Origin: Eutypa lata
Lineage: Eukaryota > Ascomycota > Sordariomycetes > Xylariales > Diatrypaceae
NCBI GenBank assembly: GCA_022661535.1
Contig: JAKULF010000020.1
Location: 186,001 to 250,000, forward strand
Length of the DNA: 64,000 nucleotides
Direction of reading: 5' to 3'
In this document: piece by piece, positions 1 to 13,096 of the stretch
Position numbering within the stretch: position 1 is the stretch's first letter
Layout of the letters: each line of letters opens with the position of its first letter
Position numbers and translations under genes: made by a program
The notes under the pieces: model-generated
Database searches by the model: none
Told to the model about the DNA's origin: nothing
Seen by the model: only the letters and a program-made list of their open reading frames with translations

Positions 1-1329
1 CTTCAGATGAATGTGTTCCAAACATCGTACTGCGGGGAATAGCCCAATGGTTAATTAACACTACGGTGCGTAAATTCAAGTTCACAGCCACAGAAATACG
101 GGAACATCATGTTGAAGTAATTGTATGATGCATATTTAGCAAAACTCCACAACAACCAGATAGAGATCCAAGCCAGTCGAAATCGGCACACGCCGTTCTA
201 TCCCAACCCAAGGCTTCTCCCCGGTTGTCTATATGGTGGGTAAGTACTTATTGGTTGCCTGTGGAGGATGGATGTTGTACATCGTCTGGGGTGTATGTAT
301 GATCAAAGACGTTACACCTATACATATTATGATATGGTTCATTGCTCCTATTTGTTAGAGCAGTTAGAGTTAGACCACGTTGTAGGTAGATAGGTAGATT
401 TGTAGGAATTTGTCAGGCAATTGGGGGCATGTACGATTGTTTCTTCGTCTCTGACACATCGCCAGGCTCCTTTTCGCTGAAGTTCGTGTCAGGGCAGTAT
501 TGCCTTGCAATTGAAAATCCTCAACTCCATACAATATATTCATGCTTCGATGCGGGCTTGTCAAATTGAGTAATCATTACTTAATAGAAAGCTGCAGAAC
601 TACTGCTTGACAGAGTAAAGATCACTAGATAGTGCTAGATATCCCTTGTTTGCGTTCTGCGTGCTGTCAAAGTGTTTTCTGCTTGAATACCGAGGTGCTC
701 CTTTTCTGGATGACCCGGATGTTATTCAATTCCTCTATCAGAGACCCTAAGATAGAGAATGACATCAGGGGGGAAGATGTACTGTGTAATAATCATTCGA
801 TATCTCTTCTTAGAGCCGCCCCTCTATCTATCATTCATCACCATGGTCCTGTGAAAAGCTAGGTAGGTAGGGAAGGTACAACATAGAAACCGCCAACAAA
901 TGTGACGATACCCCTCCTTCCGTATGTCTATCTGCCTGCCTGCAGAAGTCTTCATTTTGACACGTCCTTCTAGAAATTCAATGGAAGACGCGTGACTAGC
1001 CACCGTAATTAAATGAAGGTTTGTTATCTTGATATGACACCAGGCTTCCACCCATCACGCTCATTTGACGCGCCTACCTTCCCTGTTTTTTTCCTTAGGT
1101 AGCAGTCAGCTGGCTGTCTTTGTCTTCCTGCTTCCCTAGTGCGTGCAATTGACACCCATCGCCAGTAATCAATCTGCCGTGGTGTTGATCCTGTGGTGTT
1201 GAAAACTTTTCGATACCTTAATTTCCCACCACGCATCTTCTTCAACTACCTACTTACCTACTTTTCTGCCCATCCATCCATCCTTCACCACATTCATTCT
1301 GCATACATACTTTTATTTCCGTGCAAAGA
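1..1329. other. Gene-free left edge
   Basis: I see no convincing gene here; the short open frames look like chance and have no recognisable domain. At 31-90 there is a degenerate tRNA-like segment, with an A-box-like TAGCCCAATGG at 40-50 and a B-box-like AATTCAAGTTC at 73-83, about the right distance apart for an internal Pol III promoter, but no clean cloverleaf. Short CCTA/TAGG runs occur near 384, 851 and 1240. Confidence 0.5.
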
Positions 1330-2199
1330 ATTCCTAGCGTGGACATCTTCTTTACAACTTCATCTACACGTTTTCGATTGCACCACAGATCTTTCTTTCT
1401 AACGGTGACGATCCCTACTACCTACCTATCCATCTGCCTTCTTTCTTTCTGATCTTACGATAGATCAGTCAATTAGATCCTGTATTGCCTGATTACGCAT
1501 CATCTACTTGTTCTTGAGCGTGATCTTCGTCGTTGTCGACTCAAGTCCTAACAACTTCATACCCTCTACTCGACATCAATTGTGCTGCAGATCTTTGCAC
1601 GACGACCACTCTCTATCTACTTACTTACTGCCTTCTCTCCGACCTCAGAGTCAGTCAATTAGATCATCTATCCTTTGGTCACGCACTGTCATCTTCTTCT
1701 GCATCTTCTTCGTGGTGGACCAATCCTCTACAACATCATACGTTCATCTCTGGTTGTATTGCAGATCTTTCTACACATCATCCATACTATCTACTACCTT
1801 CTTACTAGCCTCAAAGCTGGTAAATTAGATCACATATCACCTGACAGCGTACTGCCTTCTACTGCAGCTGCTGCTTCTTCTTCGGAATCTTCGTCGTGGT
1901 AGACTAATCTTCTACAACTTCATCCATCCATACGTTCTAGATTGCACCACAGATCTTTCTACAGCGACCAACCATACTTACTTACCACCTACATATTGCC
2001 TTCTTCTTGACCTCACAGTCAATTAGATCACGCATTACTGATCACGTATTGTCTTCTACTACTACTACAACTTCTTCTTCCTCGGCATTCTCGTCGTTGC
2101 GGATTGATCTTCTACACCTTCATCTACGCGTCTTCCTGGCCTCGAAGCCAGTCAATTCGATTACGTATTTACTGATCACGTACTGTCATCTACTTCATC
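1330..2199 (+). repeat. Diverged tandem repeats in the leader of the downstream gene
   Basis: The roughly 870 bp before the ATG at 2200 repeat the same pyrimidine-rich block in diverged form. The word AGATCTTT recurs near 1387, 1588, 1763 and 1951. The word CAGTCAATTAGATC, or a close variant, recurs near 1464, 1651, 1820, 2016 and 2148. Both therefore show a period of about 130-200 bp. Between them, TCTTCGTCGT- and CTACAACTTCATC-like words keep their order. Open frames in this stretch are probably by-products of the CT-rich repeat. It would be promoter or 5' leader of the gene at 2200. Confidence 0.7.
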
Positions 2200-3978
2200 A
2201 TGTCTTCGACATTCCCTCGTGTTGGCGCTACGCCTTCCCCTTCTACTACGACTCATTATCGTTCGACTTCTGGTTCTGGTTCCGCAGCTCGTCAGCAGAA
2301 TTCCAATACCAGATTACCTCCTCGTACGGCTGCTCCTACAGGTTACCAAGGACCTTCTCGGATGTATCCTGCACCACCTGCTTCTATCACTTCAGCTGCT
2401 AGGCCATCTGTCACGATTCAACCATCGCCGCAGACTGCTACTCCTTCTATGTCTACTCAGGCAGTCCCCTCTCTAATGCTGTCTTCTCAAGGAGCGGCAC
2501 CTCCCTCTATCACATCTACACCACGGCCAACCCCTAGTAGATACACGCTACCTTCTACGACACAGCACTCGACTCTCGAGACTGCCCCTCCAGCATCTAG
2601 TAGCAGCCCCGCCTACATGGTGAGGTCTACGCCCCCCAGCAGCGTTCCATCTTCACCCCTGCCTCCAACATCCGGGAAGAAGCGCGGCGCTAGTGAGCTG
2701 GCGGAAGGCGGAGAAGAAGAAGGAGAAGAAGACGAAGGTGCCACCAACAGAGGAGCCAAAAAGCAGAAGAGGGATACGACCGGGGGCCGCAGGAGGAAGC
2801 CCTGGCAGACCCTAGAAGATGAGGAGCGGAGCAGAGAGCGCGCAGCAAGGAGTTTGAGACGCCACGGAGGCCGAACCGGCGCCTCGGAAGCCGTGAAGGC
2901 GGAGACTCTCAGGTTCAGGCTCAACCAGCTCGGTGGCGCACCTAAGCACGCGTGGATGGAACTTGTGAGTATCTCTTTTCCCTTTTCCCTTTTTCCCTTT
3001 TTCCCTTTTTCCCTTTTTCCCTCTTCCCCTCTGTACTACTTACTCACCTACATTTCTTCTACTTTATAATGTCCATCTACGTATAATTACATTAAATCAA
3101 GAACGTATACTAATCAGAGAGACACAAAACAGCCAACCCCAGCACCTACACCCAGACGGCCCGACGCCCCTGGTATTGCTGCGCTTGGTCCTCCTCTACC
3201 AGAGGAGCCAGAGGGCCGAAAGTCTACTAGCGCTCGGATGAAGAATGCCAGCAAAAGGCAGGCGAAGAAGTCCAACGCTGGCACTGCGAACCCCGGTAGC
3301 ACTCCGACGGCAGCGACAGCGGGTGTCAGCAAACCTGCGCCGAAAAAGAAGGCCCCGGCCAAGAAGCAGCAGAAACCTACCGCTGCTGCTGCCAAGAAGG
3401 CAGCCGCTGCCGAAGCCGCCCTAGATGTCCAAGCTGCGGTGGCAGCGGCAGCTGCTGCAGAAGCTGCGGCTACAGCTATGCCGGGTGCGAGTGCTGGTAG
3501 TGCCCCGCTGGCGGGGGAGAATCATCAGCCTGTTGCTGGTGCGGCTGTAGCTGTCGAGGCGGCAGGTTTGGGAGATGCAGACGCACAGCAATATGTGTCT
3601 GTTGACTTTGATGATGCGGAGTTGGAGGAGATTCTGGCGGAAATCAACGAGTCGGATGACGAGGAGGAGGAGGAGGGGGAAGATAATCAACCTGTTGCGG
3701 CTGCAGCTTTGGGAGACGGACAACAGGTTGTTGTCTCTGTTGACTATGATGATGCGGATTTGGAGGAGCTGCTGGCGGAACTCGACGAATCGGATGATGA
3801 GGAAGGGGAGGAGGATAACCAATCCGTTGCAAATGCAGCTGCAGTTGACGAGACGGCTTTGGGGGATGGAGACGGAGACGCACAACCGGATGTCTCTGTT
3901 GACTTTGATGATGCCGAATTAGAGGAGATGTTGGCAGAAATAAATGAGTCGGATGAAGAGGAGGAGGATAACAACTAA
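2200..3978 (+). CDS. Unrecognised nuclear-type protein with acidic tandem repeats
   Basis: I do not recognise this family. Exons 2200-2964 and 3133-3978 join in phase 0 across a GTGAGT...CAG intron (168 nt, holding a CCCTTTTT tandem run), giving 536 aa. Residues 1-150 are Ser/Thr/Pro-rich and look disordered. Residues about 160-215 are Glu- then Lys/Arg-rich, with KKQKR- and GGRRRK-type clusters that could be nuclear localisation signals. After residue 270 comes a Lys/Ala-rich stretch. The C-terminal 150 residues hold three copies of an acidic amphipathic unit, (V)SVD[FY]DDA[ED]LEE followed by a short hydrophobic helix and an ESD/E-rich run. Acid plus bulky hydrophobics recalls acidic activation domains or histone-chaperone tails; that is inference only. 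The ATG lies right after the repeat-built leader. Confidence 0.7.
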
Positions 3979-4080
3979 ACTTGTTGGTACGGTTGAGGAT
4001 GGGGATGCATTGGATGCGACGTTTATCGAGGCGTCTTTTTCCATTAGTGATGCGGAATTGGGGGCGTTTTTTTTTTGGCT
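3562..4080 (+). repeat. Acidic-repeat coding units, three intact plus one relict
   Basis: The core word GATGATGC(G/C)GA begins at 3610, 3748 and 3907 in the three coding units. A matching AGTGATGCGGA begins at 4046, beyond the stop codon. The spacings are 138, 159 and 139 bp. The relict unit is readable only in another frame, where SDAEL and LNEPD line up with DDAEL and INESD of the intact copies, and a poly-T run interrupts it. The array therefore once extended further 3'. Confidence 0.75.
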
Positions 4081-5176
4081 GAGTTTGAATGAGCCGGACG
4101 TCCTGGAAATGGGGTATGAGGATTGGGGATTAATAGAGACTGGGGATTGAAATGGGGAATTGGGAACTGAGAGGAGCGAGGGATGCCTTGGTTGCTGCTG
4201 CGATTGGGTTCCTATGCCATGGATGATGGATTGGAACCGTCTTTTGCTTGATAATCGTTTTTCTCTTGGTCGGTTCAGGCTTGTCTTTTTCAGCAGGAAG
4301 AAGAAGAAGAAGAAGCGAGAGACATACGGGAAGCGATGACAACGACAGCGGGGGGGGAGCGTGGCGATGGGGTGTTTTTTGTTTTCGTTTTTGACACTGG
4401 CCGGCTCGCCTTTTTTTCTTTCTTTTTTTACTGATGATACCCTATTTGCTTAGATGACTGGCCGTTCCAGTCTTGCTGTGTTGTTCCGATACCCTTGCTT
4501 ACAGATATTTCACACTTTCTTTTTTCAGCGTCCTCGGGGTTCTGAGTTGATTTTGGTAGGTCATAAGGCGTTCTTTGGCGCTATTTGATCGCCCGTCGTT
4601 TGGTGGTGTTTGGGATTGGAGGGAGGGAGAGAGAGGAGGGATCTGTGTATGTCGCCATTCTTCTCATGTATATAGTGGCGGGATAGAAATGGACATGGCA
4701 TATACATATAGTCATGCCACACTAATATAGAATGCTTGTAGTTCCTCATTATTTTGTATTGCATGTTGTTGAAGTGATGATTCTCTGTGATATGGTTCAG
4801 ATGTTCGTAGGCGAAAGAGACGTCTATTTATATTAACTGATAATGGTGGATTTCCATAGCTGGAACATTCAATAACGAAATGTACACAATATGAATTTTA
4901 CTAGTAAGAGCAGATAATTATGTTCAATTTTTACTAGTATATACACTATCAAGCTATATCCCTTACAGTAACAAGCCATTAGGTAACTTAATATTATAAT
5001 CAAAGCCTACTAATGGAAGACAATATATGTATATACTAGTATTAAGCATAAACCGGCATCAATGGCGGAACCGTACAACTTCCCAGGCCTTCCACTACCA
5101 TTATTGTAGTAAGAAAGTAGGATGTTCAACAAGTTACTGATATTCTTGTTTGTCCTACCTACTATTATCTATCAAA
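3979..5176. other. 3' flank of the repeat gene, leading into AT-rich DNA
   Basis: The first 100 bp contain the relict fourth repeat. The rest has no credible gene. It includes poly-T and GAA runs, TATA-like steps and, from about 4850, a rise in AT content with several ACTAGTA words before the transposon edge at 5185. Confidence 0.5.
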
Positions 5177-5184
5177 CAGATGTA

Positions 5185-5290
5185 TAAGGGTCGGGAATGG
5201 GTACCTATGGGTAACCCACGAAAGCCCACGCGTTTTTATGGGTAGCCCATAAGTACCCACGATTTTTCATGGGTAGTTTATGAATAACCC
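5185..5290 (+). repeat. Left terminal and subterminal repeats of the AT-rich element
   Basis: The tip TAAGGGTCGGG is followed by repeated GGGTA and CCCACG words (CCCACG four times within about 100 bp). Further in, the same words appear in mutated form, for example TTACGAGTAATTTATGA. Mutation is visibly lighter here than in the interior. Confidence 0.65.
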
Positions 5291-8200
5291 ACGATTTTTT
5301 TTTAAAATTTACGAGTAATTTATGAATTTTTTTAAATACTTGTAAATAACTTATAAGTTTTTTATTAATATTTATAAATAACTTATAAACTTTTTTTTTT
5401 TAAATATATATAAATAATATATAAATAAAATAATTTTTATAAAATAATTTAAAATAATTATTATAATTTAAATATAAATAATTATAACGTTATAATATAA
5501 TATTTTATAATTTTAATTAAAATAATAATTATTTATAATAAAATTAATAAATTAATATAATAATAACGTTTAATTTTATTTTATTTATAATTTTATTTTT
5601 CGATAATTTTATTTAAATTAAATTTAATATTTACGTTATAAAATTTAATATAAAATTTAATATAAATATAATTAAAAGTATTAATTTTTTAATAAAAAGT
5701 TTATTTATTAAATTATTTAATATTTTATTTTTAAAATAAAATAATATTTTAATATTTATATTTAATTAATTATTATTATTTTTATATAATAATATATATT
5801 TTTATTTAAAATTTTTAATATAATAAAAGTTTTATTTTATAATTTTTTATAATATATTAAATAACGAAAATATTTTTTTATATTATAAACGTAAATTAAA
5901 AAACAAATCGTAATAAACGATTAAAAAATTATAAATATTATTAATTTTTATTTTAAATTCGATAAATTTAAATATAATTAAACGTAATATTTTTTTTTTA
6001 ATTTTAAATTCGTTTAAATTAAAACGTTTTATAATTATTAAAAATATTTAATTTTTTTTTTATAAAGTTAAATATAAAAATTTCTTTTTTTATATAATAA
6101 TATTTTAAAAATTATAACGATTAAAATAATATAAAAAAAGTATTTTTTTTAATATAAATAATATTTTAAAAAGAATTTTATAATTAAAGAAATAATTAAA
6201 GTATTTTTATAAATAAAAATTAATAATTATTAAAAGTTTTTAAAAATAATATTTATATTAAAATAATTTATAATATAACGTTTTTATAACGATATATTAA
6301 TAAATACGTTATATATAAAATAATTAAAAAATAATTTATAACGTAAAATTTATAATAATAAATATAAATATTATTTTAATAATATTTTTTATTTTAATAT
6401 TAATATTTAAATTATATATATTAATATTTTTAATTTTATTTTTAATAAATTATAAAATAATATTATTACGAATTTATAATAATAAATTTATAATATATTT
6501 AATAATATAATTTATAATTTTATATTAATAAATTAATAATAATTTATTATTATTTTTTTATTAAAATAATAATTATTATAAATATTAATAAAATAATTAA
6601 AAAATAATTAAATAATATTAATATATTTTTTAAATCGTTATATATAATTTAATTTAATTATTCGTAAAATTTTATAATAAATTATATATTAAAAATTTTA
6701 AAAAATAATTTATAAATTAATAATAAACTTTATTAATATTTTCGTTTATAAATAAATATTATTTATTAAGTTTTTTATTTATATTAAAATAATTATTATC
6801 GTTATTATTTATTATAACGATTTTATTTTTAATAAAAACTTATTACGTTTATATTTATTTAAATAATTTATTTATATTTTAATTATTTTTTATTAATAAA
6901 TATTATAAAATAATTATAAAATAATAATATATATTATTATATTTTAATTTATTTAATAAATAATTATTATTAATTTTTTATTTTTATAAATATTATTTAA
7001 AAATTTATAATTATTTAATTTTATATTTTACGTTTAATTTATTATTTAAAATTATATTACGTTTTTTTTTTTTAAATTTACTTTATAATTATAAATTTTT
7101 TTAATATTAAGGTTTTATAAAAGTTAATTTTTTATTTTTTATTTTTTTTAATTTATTATAATATTAATTTATATTAATTCGAATTAATAATTAATAAAAA
7201 ATAATTATTTTATAATTATTTTTATTATAAATAATAACGTATATAATATTCGTAATTAAATAAATAAAATAATTATATAATTAAAAAATTAAAAATTTTT
7301 TAATTTAAAAAAGTAAAATAATTTAATAAAAATAAATATAAATTTTTTTATAAATTAAAATATAAAAAATAATTTATATATAAAATTATTATATAAAAAG
7401 ATATTATTTTATATATAAATTTTTATCGATTATGTAATGTTTTTTATTATTATATTCTTTTTTTTTTATTATATTATAAATATATTAAATATATTTATAT
7501 TTTAAAATAAATAAATTTTATAAATTATATATATATTTTTTATTTAAAAAGTTATTTATTTATTATAAATAATATAAAAATTATTATTTTTAAATATATT
7601 TAATATTAATGTTTAAATTCGTATAAATTTACGAAATTTATTTATTAATAATTTATAAATTATTTATTAAAATATTAATTTAAAAAGAATTAAATTAATA
7701 ATTTTTTAAAGTTTATATATTTAAATTAAAATTTATATTAAAATAATTATAAAATAATTTAATTAAATAAAAATATATATTATTAAATCTTTATTAACGA
7801 CGTCGTTTTTATTAAATAAAAACTTTAAGTTTAATTTTTTTTTATATTATTTTAAAATTTTTTTATATATTTCGTAATAATAAATAAACTTAATAAATAT
7901 TTAATATTATTAAAATTAAAAAATAATTATCGTTAAATAAATATACGTTTAATAAAATTAAATATAAAAAGTAATTTAACGATAATTTTATTACGATTTA
8001 TATTTAATTAATTTAATTCGTTTAAATCGAAAAAATTAAAAAAGAAATTCGTTTAATTATAATATATTTAAATTAAAATATATAATATAATTTTATTTAT
8101 TATTATAATTATTAAAATTAAGTTAAGTTTTTATTAAATAAAAGAAAAAAAATTAAATTTTAAAAATAAATTAAAGTTTAAAATAAAGTTTAAAATTATT

Positions 8201-11200
8201 AATTAAAGTTTTTTTTATTAATTAAATTATTTTAAAATTAATTTTTTTTTTTAATTTCTTTTTTTTATTATTATTAAAATATTATATTTATAATTATATT
8301 TACTTTATTATTAAAAAATTTAAATAATTATAACGTTATTAAGTTATTTTTAAAAAAATTAATAAATATTTAAATTTAATTTAATTAATTTAATATATAA
8401 TGTAAAATATTAAATTATTTTAATAATAAATACGATAAAAAAAATATAAAATACGAAAACGAAAATAAAAAGAAAAAAGAAAGTAAAAAGAAAAAAAAAA
8501 GCAAAAAAATAAAAATAAAAATAAAATAAAAATAAAATTTAAAAAAAAATTAAAAAAAATAAAAAAATAAAAAAAAAATAAAAATTAACGAAAATAATTA
8601 ATATTATATTTTTTTTATAAAGTAAGTTAATAATAATTTTAATAATGATTTATTTAATTTTTTCGTTTTTTAAATTAATATTATAATTATTATTTTTTCG
8701 TATTATTAATAATAATTAATATAAATATTAAAAGTAATAATATAAAAATTAAATTTAATAATTTATAAGTTAAAAATAATTTTAAAGTAAATTTAAAAAG
8801 TTTAACTTTAATGTTTTTTTTTAAATTTATAAAATAATAAATTTAATAATATAATTATTCGAAAAAAATATAAAAGATTTAAAATTATTTTCGATTTAAT
8901 TTAATATATTTTATTAAATTAAATAAGTTTTATATAAATCGTAAATAAAAATATTAAAACATTAAAATTAATATATTAATATTATAATTCGAAAATAAAT
9001 TATTTAATTATCGAAAAAATTAAAATAAATATATTTATTAAATATAAAGATTTTTAAAAATATAAAAAATAACAAAAATAAATATAATATATTAAGCGTA
9101 ATAATTTATTAAAAATAATTAACATATATAATTAAAATAATTTTAAAATAACTTTTATATAAATTACGTAATATATTAATTCTTTTTATTTTAATTATAA
9201 AATTTAATTTTATTTAAATATTTTAACGTAAATATAATTTTATTAATTAATTTTTATATATTTTAATATTTATTTTTTTTATTATAAAAAATAAATATTT
9301 TATTATTTTTATATAATAATATTTTTTTAATTTTAAAAATATATTAATAAAAACTTATTTAAAACGTATATAAATATATATTAAAATTATTATTAATAAT
9401 ATATTAAAAAATATTTTAAATTACGTTTATATATTTATAATATATAACATTTAAATTATTTTTAATTTAACTTTTATATTTTAAAAAGTTATTATTTATT
9501 AATTTATTTAAAAAAGTTAAAATTAATTATTTATTTTTAAGTTTTTATTATAAATAATAAATTTAATATATTTTAAAGTTTTATATAAAAATAATTTAAT
9601 TAAAAATTTAATATTAATAAATTTAAATAATTAAAAAAAGTTTATTATTTTTTTAATATATTATACGTTTTTTAAAAAATATATAAAAATAATTTTATTA
9701 TATATAATATATAATTATTATTAAAATTTTTATAAATTAAATAAATTAAAAAAAAGTATAAATTATTTAATTAAAATAATAATTTTTAAATTTAAAAATT
9801 AAAATATATAATTTATATAATACGTATATTTTAAAATAATTATAAAATAATTTATTATTTAATGTTTTTTTAAATATAAATTTTTATAAAATAAATCTTT
9901 TTTTATATTAAAAAATAAAAGTTTTTTTATTTTAAATAAAAAAAAATAATTAATAATAAAACTTTAACTTTTAAAAAATTATTTAAATTAATTTATAATA
10001 TATAATATCGTTAAAACTTTTTTATTTATTATTTATTATATTTTATAAAATTATAACTTATAATTTAAAAATAAATAATAATTTATAAAATTTTTATAAA
10101 ATAAAAATATAAATTTTTTATTAAAAAATATAAATATTTTTATTATTTTTTTAATATTTCGAAAAAGTTCGCTTAATTAATAAATATATTTAAAACTTTT
10201 CGAAATAATTATATTTTAAATATAATAAATAATTATAAAATAATATTTAAGTATTTTTAAAAGTATTTAAAATATATTAAAAAAAAATAAAAAATATATT
10301 TTATAAAAGTTATTAAAAAATTTAAAAAAAATAACGAATTTTAAAACGTTATTTTTAAAAAAAATAATATAATAAAATTATTTTATTAATTACGATTAAT
10401 ATAAAAAAAATAATATTAATTATTATTAAAGTTTTTAAATATATTAAAAAGTTATAAAATAAAAACCGTAAATTAATATATTTATTTATTTTATTTAATT
10501 TTTTTATTATAACGATATATATTATATTTTATAATTATTTTAATAATTTTTAAATAACTTTTAAATTAAATAAAAACGATAATAAATTTTATTAAAAAAT
10601 TATTTTTTATTTTAAAAAATATATAAAAAGTATTAAAAAAATTACGAAAAGAAAAGTTATAAATTCGTTATATATATATATATATTTTAATTTAAATTAA
10701 TATAAATAAAATAATATTATTAAATTTAAATTTCGAAAAAGTAAAATTTATTTTATTTAATATAAATAATTCTTAAAAAGATAATATTAAATTTTATTTA
10801 ATTTATAAATATAAATAATTTTTAATAAATATTTTTCGATTATTTTTTAATTATTTTAATAAAAGTTTATTTTAATATTAAAATTAATATATTAAGTTTT
10901 TAACGAAATTATAATAAATTTCGCTTTAATTTAATTATATTAATATATAATATTTTTTATATTTAATATATATTCGTTTTAATAAAACGTATTTAAAGTT
11001 TTATACGTTTATATTTTAATTAAAATTAAAATATAATAAAAGTAAATAATTTTCGTTTTATTTTATTTATATTATTTTATATTTAAATAAAAATATTTAA
11101 TATAAATAATAAAGTTATTTATAATAAATATAAAGAAAAAATAATATATAAAAGATATAAAAAGTAATAAAAAAAATTTTAAAAAACGTTTATAATTTTT

Positions 11201-13029
11201 TATATTATAAAATTTAAAGATTTATTTAAATAATTATATATTTAATTAAAAGAACTTATTAATATATTAAATAAAAGCTTTTTTTTATTTAAAAAAAACG
11301 TTTTATAATAAATAAATTATTATAATAATTAAATTTAAATATAAAAATAATAAAATTATAATAATCGAAATTAATATCGTTATATAAAATAAAAAAATAT
11401 TAATTAAAAAAAACGTAAAAAAAACGTAAAGAAAAAAATAAAAAAGAAAAAAAAATATACGAAAAAAAAAATTTAATATTATAATTTTAATAAATTAATA
11501 TTAATAAATTATTTTTATATAATTAAATAAATTATTATAATTTTAAAACGTATTTTAAAAATTAAAAATTATTTAAATTATATATAAACGAAATATAATA
11601 TAATTAAATTAATAATAAATAAATAAAATATAATATTATAAAAAATAAATTTTTATTAATTTTAAATTATAAAATATATTATTTAATATTTATAAAAAAT
11701 AATCGCAAAATAATTATTATAATTATAATTTTTTAAAAAAATAAATAAATAATATTTAATATATATTTATATTAAATTTAACGTTTAATTATATTTTGTT
11801 ATTAATTTAAATAAAACTTAATTTTTATACTTTTTTTATTAATATAATAAATAATTATAAAAATTAAATATTTATATATATTTATAAAAAATTTTATTAA
11901 TTTATATTTATAATTTTTATATATAATAATTTTTTTTATATAATAATATAATTTTATATTATTAAATTATTATAATAATAAATATTATAAAATAATTATA
12001 AAATAATTTTTAATTAACGTTTATAATTAATTTAAATAAAATATCGTTTTTTAAAAATTACGAAAAAATATTAAAAAAATTAATAATAAAATAAATTATT
12101 AAAAAAATATTAAAAAAAACATTATTAAATTAATTTATATAAAATACTTTATAATTTAATAAAGCTTTTAAAAAGTATATAAAGCCGAAAAATAAATAAT
12201 TTTATTTATTTTATTAAATATAATATTATTTATTAATTTAATATAATAATAACTTTTTAAAAGATTAAACGTTATTAATTTAAAACGTTTTTTTTTAATT
12301 TTTAAAGTATTATTTTAACATTTAATTTATAAAATTATTTAAAAATATAATATTAAATATTAATTTTAAATTAATATTATAAGCGCTTTATAAAAAATTA
12401 TAAAAGTTATAATTATCGAAATAATAAAAAGTAATTTATTTTATTTAAAAATTAAATTAAAATAATTTTAAAATAATTTAATAATACGTATAATTATTAA
12501 TTTATATATTATTTATATTAAATATATTATTATTTAATAAAAAAATATATAATTAATATAAATCTTTATATTTAATTATTTAATTTTAAACGAATTTTAA
12601 ATAAAAAAAAATATTAAAGTTAATATATTATATATATAAAAAAATAAAAAAAAGTTAATTAAATAATTAAAAAAACTTTAAAGTTTTTAAAGTTTAAAAA
12701 AGTAAAAATAATTTATTATAAAAAATAATAAAATAAATATTTAAATTTAATTTTTATTTTTATTAAACTTTAATTATAAAAAAAGATATAAAATAAAATA
12801 CGAATAAATATTATAAATTATTAATTATTTTAAATTATTTTATTAAAAAAAATTATTAAATTTATAAATAATTTATAAATATATAAATTTTTTATTTATA
12901 AATTATTTATAAATATTTTAAAAAAATTTATAAATAACTCGTAAATATTTTAAAATATTTACGAATTACTTATAAGTTTCTTGATATTTTTAAAAAAGCT
13001 TATAAGTAATTCGTAAAAAAAAAAAAAAG

Positions 13030-13088
13030 CCTATAAATACTTATAGGTCCGTGGGTATTTTGCCGTGGGCGGGCTTTTCCTACCCTTA
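13030..13088 (-). repeat. Right terminal and subterminal repeats of the AT-rich element
   Basis: This is inverted relative to the left end. CGTGGG occurs twice, followed by GGGCTTTTCCTACCCTTA. The tip matches the left tip in inverted orientation at about 10 of the first 11 positions. It is again much less mutated than the interior. Confidence 0.65.
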
Positions 13089-13096
13089 TAGATGTA

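Larger units (their letters stand above)
5177..13096. mobile_element. RIP-destroyed transposon, probably hAT-like
   Basis: From 5185 to 13088 the sequence is almost only A and T, with a G or C roughly every 12-20 bases by eye, and no useful open frame survives on either strand. Surviving C is mostly in CpG or in ACTT/AAGT contexts, while CpA and its complement TpG are nearly absent: the expected product of RIP, which converts CpA to TpA. The ends are inverted: TAAGGGTCGGGAA at 5185, and its near complement TTTTCCTACCCTTA ending at 13088. They are flanked by CAGATGTA (5177-5184) and TAGATGTA (13089-13096), an 8-bp duplication with one mismatch. An 8-bp duplication and a TA(A/G)GG-type end fit the hAT superfamily. 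Length, 7.9 kb, is large for one hAT element, so nesting is possible. Confidence 0.75.

Noticed and set aside
1508..2402. Several Ser/Leu/Thr-rich frames before 2200
   Set aside because: They read the CT-rich tandem repeat in different frames. None joins to the gene by clear splice sites.
5185..13088. AT-only block as a centromere fragment or mitochondrial DNA insertion
   Set aside because: Sharp edges, inverted ends and an 8-bp flanking duplication fit a RIP-mutated transposon better. No mitochondrial gene or tRNA is recognisable.
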